From: Tautonia rosea
Lineage (GTDB): Bacteria > Planctomycetota > Planctomycetia > Isosphaerales > Isosphaeraceae
NCBI RefSeq assembly: GCF_012958305.1
Contig: NZ_JABBYO010000019.1
Span: forward strand, 59,911 to 123,910
Reading direction: 5' to 3'
DNA length: 64,000 bases
Shown: piece after piece, positions 61,644 to 64,000 of the stretch
Numbering within the stretch: position 1 is the first letter of the stretch
Layout: the number at the start of each line of letters is the position of its first letter
Notes under the pieces: generated by a model
The model's input: only the letters and a program-made list of their open reading frames with translations
What the model was told of the DNA's origin: nothing
The model's database searches: none
Program-made: the position numbers and the translations under genes

Positions 61644-63290
61644 GTGCAAGGGTCTCGACCGACCTCTGATTCTCTCGGCTTGCTTCGAAGCCGATTGGAA
61701 CGGCTCGATGGGCTACCCATCCGACCAATATCGTTTACGCACCTTCCCCAGAATCATATCAATTTTCCAACACATCAATGCATTGCGAATTCACTTGAAC
61801 GTATTGATCCTGGGATTGCGCTACGCGCTTCGGTCTCAGGTGTTGGTTCCTGGCGATTGCCGGGGCTTGCAGACTCCTGTTGGACTAAGATCAACGCTCC
61901 TGGATCGGAAGCCCGAGACCGGCTTTGGTGCTTCTGTGTCGCCACGTCCCTGGCGGCTCATCGGCTGGCGATAGAAGGTGGTGATCCCGATCCTGATGCC
62001 GTGGGCCGGGCCGGGTTGCTGCACCCGCTTGCGCTCTGGGCCCTGGCGGTCGTAGCCCCTGATCGTCTCTCGGAGTGGATGTCCAACACGGACGAGGGTG
62101 ATCGAACGCTCCTTGAGTCTCGCTGGTTCGGCCGTAACGCCGCCAGCTTTGGCTTTCATCTCGCGCGGCGTTGGGGATGTCCTCCCGAGATGAGCGACGC
62201 CATCCTGCTTGCAGGATTGCGAAGCGATGCACCCGCCTCCGCCATTCACGATCCCGTTCACCTTCGATGGGTTCGACTCGGTCGAAGCTGGGCGATGCGG
62301 ACACCGTGGGCACTTCCCGGCCCCTGTTTCGAACCGGCTCCGACCGACCTTCAGCGGCGGTGGCTAGTGGCGACGGTCCAGGCAAGATGCTCAGGAGGAC
62401 TCAGCCCGAACGACGACCCGATCCAATTACAAACCTCGCTCCGTGAGTCGATCGCTCAGCGAATGAGAGCCGACCATCTCGATTTAGAACTTGCCGAACT
62501 CTCGGAACGCTTTCACGCGGTTCTCGCTCAATGCGTAGCGCCCGCAACAGAGCCGCTTCCTCTGCCATCGAGGTCCACCCTCGACGCCATGGCCGAGTTT
62601 GCCGCTGGTGCCGCTCACGAGCTGAATAACCCGCTGGCCATCATTGCAGGGCGAGCTCAGTTACTCCAGGCTCGAACCGATGATCCCGAGTTTCGAAACG
62701 CCCTTCAAACGATCATTACTCAGGCGAGACGAGCGCATCAGATTCTTCGAGACCTGATCTACATCGCTCGGCCTCCGGTCCCTCGAGACGTCCCCTGTGT
62801 TCCCGATCAGGTGCTTCGAGGCGTTGTCGAGGATTTGAAGGCCGAGGCAGAGAACCGTAAGGTGCATCTCTGCTGTCGGACCCCAGATCCAGGCCCAACG
62901 GTCTCGACCGACCCCGAAGCACTCCGCCACTTGGCGGAAGCCGTGATCCGCAATGCGCTGGAAGCCACTACGGAGGGAGGACGAGTTCTTGTAGAGTCTC
63001 TCGGCGATCGGCGATCTGTTGTCTGGACGGTTCAGGATCAAGGAATTGGGCTCGATGAGGAGCGATCCACCCACTTGCTCGATCCGTTCTACTGCGGTCG
63101 GCAGGCCGGTCGAGGGCTTGGACTTGGACTTCCTCGCGTCGCTCGCTTTCTTCAATCAGTGGGAGGTTCGATTACCTGGGAAGAAACGAATCACGGTGAA
63201 ACCATCACCCGAATCAAACTGCCCATTGAGCGCGAATTCCACGCAGATACGATCTCGCAACGCGATCAGAAACTCCGGGATGCGAGTTAA
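61644..63290 (+). CDS. HDOD-like sensor histidine kinase
   Basis: A 548-residue soluble kinase. The N-terminal half (about residues 40-290) resembles an HDOD domain: LWCFCVATSLAAHRLA, AGLLHPLALWALAVVAPDRL and WFGRNAASFGFHLARRWGCP follow the HDOD helix pattern. The kinase core has HisKA GAAHELNNPLAIIAGRAQLL with the phospho-histidine, N-box VIRNALEATTEGG, G1 VQDQGIGLD and G2 GLGLGLPRVARFL. No transmembrane segment is visible, so sensing is cytoplasmic. GTG 61644 has GGAAGGAG upstream. It probably phosphorylates the preceding regulator. Confidence 0.85.
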   Translation: MQGSRPTSDSLGLLRSRLERLDGLPIRPISFTHLPQNHINFPTHQCIANSLERIDPGIALRASVSGVGSWRLPGLADSCWTKINAPGSEARDRLWCFCVATSLAAHRLAIEGGDPDPDAVGRAGLLHPLALWALAVVAPDRLSEWMSNTDEGDRTLLESRWFGRNAASFGFHLARRWGCPPEMSDAILLAGLRSDAPASAIHDPVHLRWVRLGRSWAMRTPWALPGPCFEPAPTDLQRRWLVATVQARCSGGLSPNDDPIQLQTSLRESIAQRMRADHLDLELAELSERFHAVLAQCVAPATEPLPLPSRSTLDAMAEFAAGAAHELNNPLAIIAGRAQLLQARTDDPEFRNALQTIITQARRAHQILRDLIYIARPPVPRDVPCVPDQVLRGVVEDLKAEAENRKVHLCCRTPDPGPTVSTDPEALRHLAEAVIRNALEATTEGGRVLVESLGDRRSVVWTVQDQGIGLDEERSTHLLDPFYCGRQAGRGLGLGLPRVARFLQSVGGSITWEETNHGETITRIKLPIEREFHADTISQRDQKLRDAS

Positions 63291-63318
63291 TCGCTAAACC
63301 CTTGTCGAGATCGTTGCC

Positions 63319-63735
63319 TCAGGCGATGCGGGATCCCCAAACCATTTGATCGGCGATCTCGTGGCAGGCCGAGCAAAGAAACGTCACGTTCAAGGGTTCC
63401 TCATAACTCCAGTGATGGCGTTGCAACCGCTGTCGTTTTCGGCACCAGGTACAAACCTTGGGACGGGCGATCAGTCCGAGTTGCTCAGCCAATGCAGCCG
63501 CATAACGCGCTGATCGCGTCCGGTGGCGTCTCGGCCTGTCTGGATGAAGACAGATGTCGAGATGACGGCGGAGCCGTTCGAATTTGGCGCGGTGCCGATT
63601 CGGGCCTCGTTTCATCGTCGCAATCTCTCGAAGGAACCAAGGGGACTGCCAGAACGGCAACTTGCGGTTCCCATCCTTTCGGCGGCGCTCCGTCCGAAGG
63701 ACCTCCTGCGACCGACGATCCCATCGAGTTGTCAT
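63319..63735 (-). CDS. HNH-type zinc-finger protein of unknown function
   Basis: A protein of about 138 residues, very basic (RHRAKFERLRRHLD, DRPRRHRTRSARYAA). The C-terminus has CTWCRKRQRLQRHHWSYEEPLN followed by FLCSACHEIAD. This C-x2-C, HH and C-x2-CH pattern matches small HNH/zinc-finger proteins frequent in phages and planctomycetes. Whether it cuts DNA is unclear because the region is short. Start choice is uncertain: ATG 63735 or ATG 63615 are both plausible, and the open frame continues to 63921. It is convergent with the histidine kinase gene. Confidence 0.55.
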   Translation of the reverse strand: MTTRWDRRSQEVLRTERRRKDGNRKLPFWQSPWFLREIATMKRGPNRHRAKFERLRRHLDICLHPDRPRRHRTRSARYAAALAEQLGLIARPKVCTWCRKRQRLQRHHWSYEEPLNVTFLCSACHEIADQMVWGSRIA

Positions 63736-64000
63736 GGATATTCTACGGCAAGTTTCAGGCCATGGCCACTCTTTTTGGCAAAATAGGCGATATGGTGAAT
63801 TCAGAAATCTCGGTTTCTTCGCAACATCGCTGGACTTTCGTCCGTTTGTGGCCTTTCCAGCAATCCCATTCTGCCGTATCCCCGCTGAATCTTCCGGCGA
63901 GGATCGTACGGTGTTCTCCAAAGGGTCTGCGGCTTACTAATGCAGAGTTGCCCATTGTGAAAGCAGCGATGTCGAAAAGAAGCGGAACCTCATTAAATGA

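Overview
The window is GC-rich bacterial chromosome. Its gene set points to Planctomycetota, most likely the Isosphaeraceae/Gemmatales side. The pointers are serine/threonine kinase and PP2C signalling, von Willebrand A (VWA), forkhead-associated (FHA) and Hsp70 proteins with unusual fusions, excisionase-type helix-turn-helix response regulators, a FloA flotillin, and many GTG/TTG starts. This placement is inferred from gene content only. I saw no rRNA, tRNA, CRISPR array or insertion sequence.

Layout. 1-5.7 kb: the 3' end of a family-2 glycosyltransferase, a YgiQ-type radical SAM protein, a coupled RsmB-like protein whose catalytic cysteine is missing, and an ECF-like sigma factor. 5.75-21.6 kb: a complete 14-gene complex I operon (nuoA to nuoN, minus strand, canonical order), with a CRP-type palindrome upstream of nuoA and a strong terminator after nuoN. 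21.8-34.7 kb: housekeeping and signalling genes (proB, purF, floA, bshB1, PP2C phosphatase, Ser/Thr kinase, secreted lactonase) and a queF / SAM hydrolase / bioA cluster. 35.0-39.4 kb: a 1452-residue exported protein with three tandem amidohydrolase modules, of which only the middle one keeps the HxH metal motif.

39.4-53.9 kb is the most unusual part. On the minus strand lie a zinc-ribbon P-loop GTPase, GrpE, a lidless Hsp70, a zinc-ribbon membrane protein, an Hsp70 fused to a VWA domain, two FHA membrane proteins, an alpha/alpha-toroid plus VWA protein anchored by a C-terminal helix, and a membrane-anchored protein of unknown function. Seven of these (49.5 to 39.4 kb) form one compact gene train with several stop/start overlaps. 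An AT-rich orphan HsdR-N-like nuclease gene and an intradiol dioxygenase gene separate that train from grpE and the GTPase gene. I read this as a candidate chaperone/GTPase/phosphopeptide-sensing envelope system.

54-64 kb: thiol peroxidase, a TIM-barrel isomerase, folD, and a 1.2 kb intergenic region carrying a GCGCAC motif phased every 11-12 bp. Then come mnmG, a helix-turn-helix plus receiver regulator behind a consensus sigma-70 promoter, an HDOD-like histidine kinase, and an HNH-type zinc-finger protein.

Convergent gene pairs are mostly separated by long perfect hairpins that can serve as bidirectional terminators.
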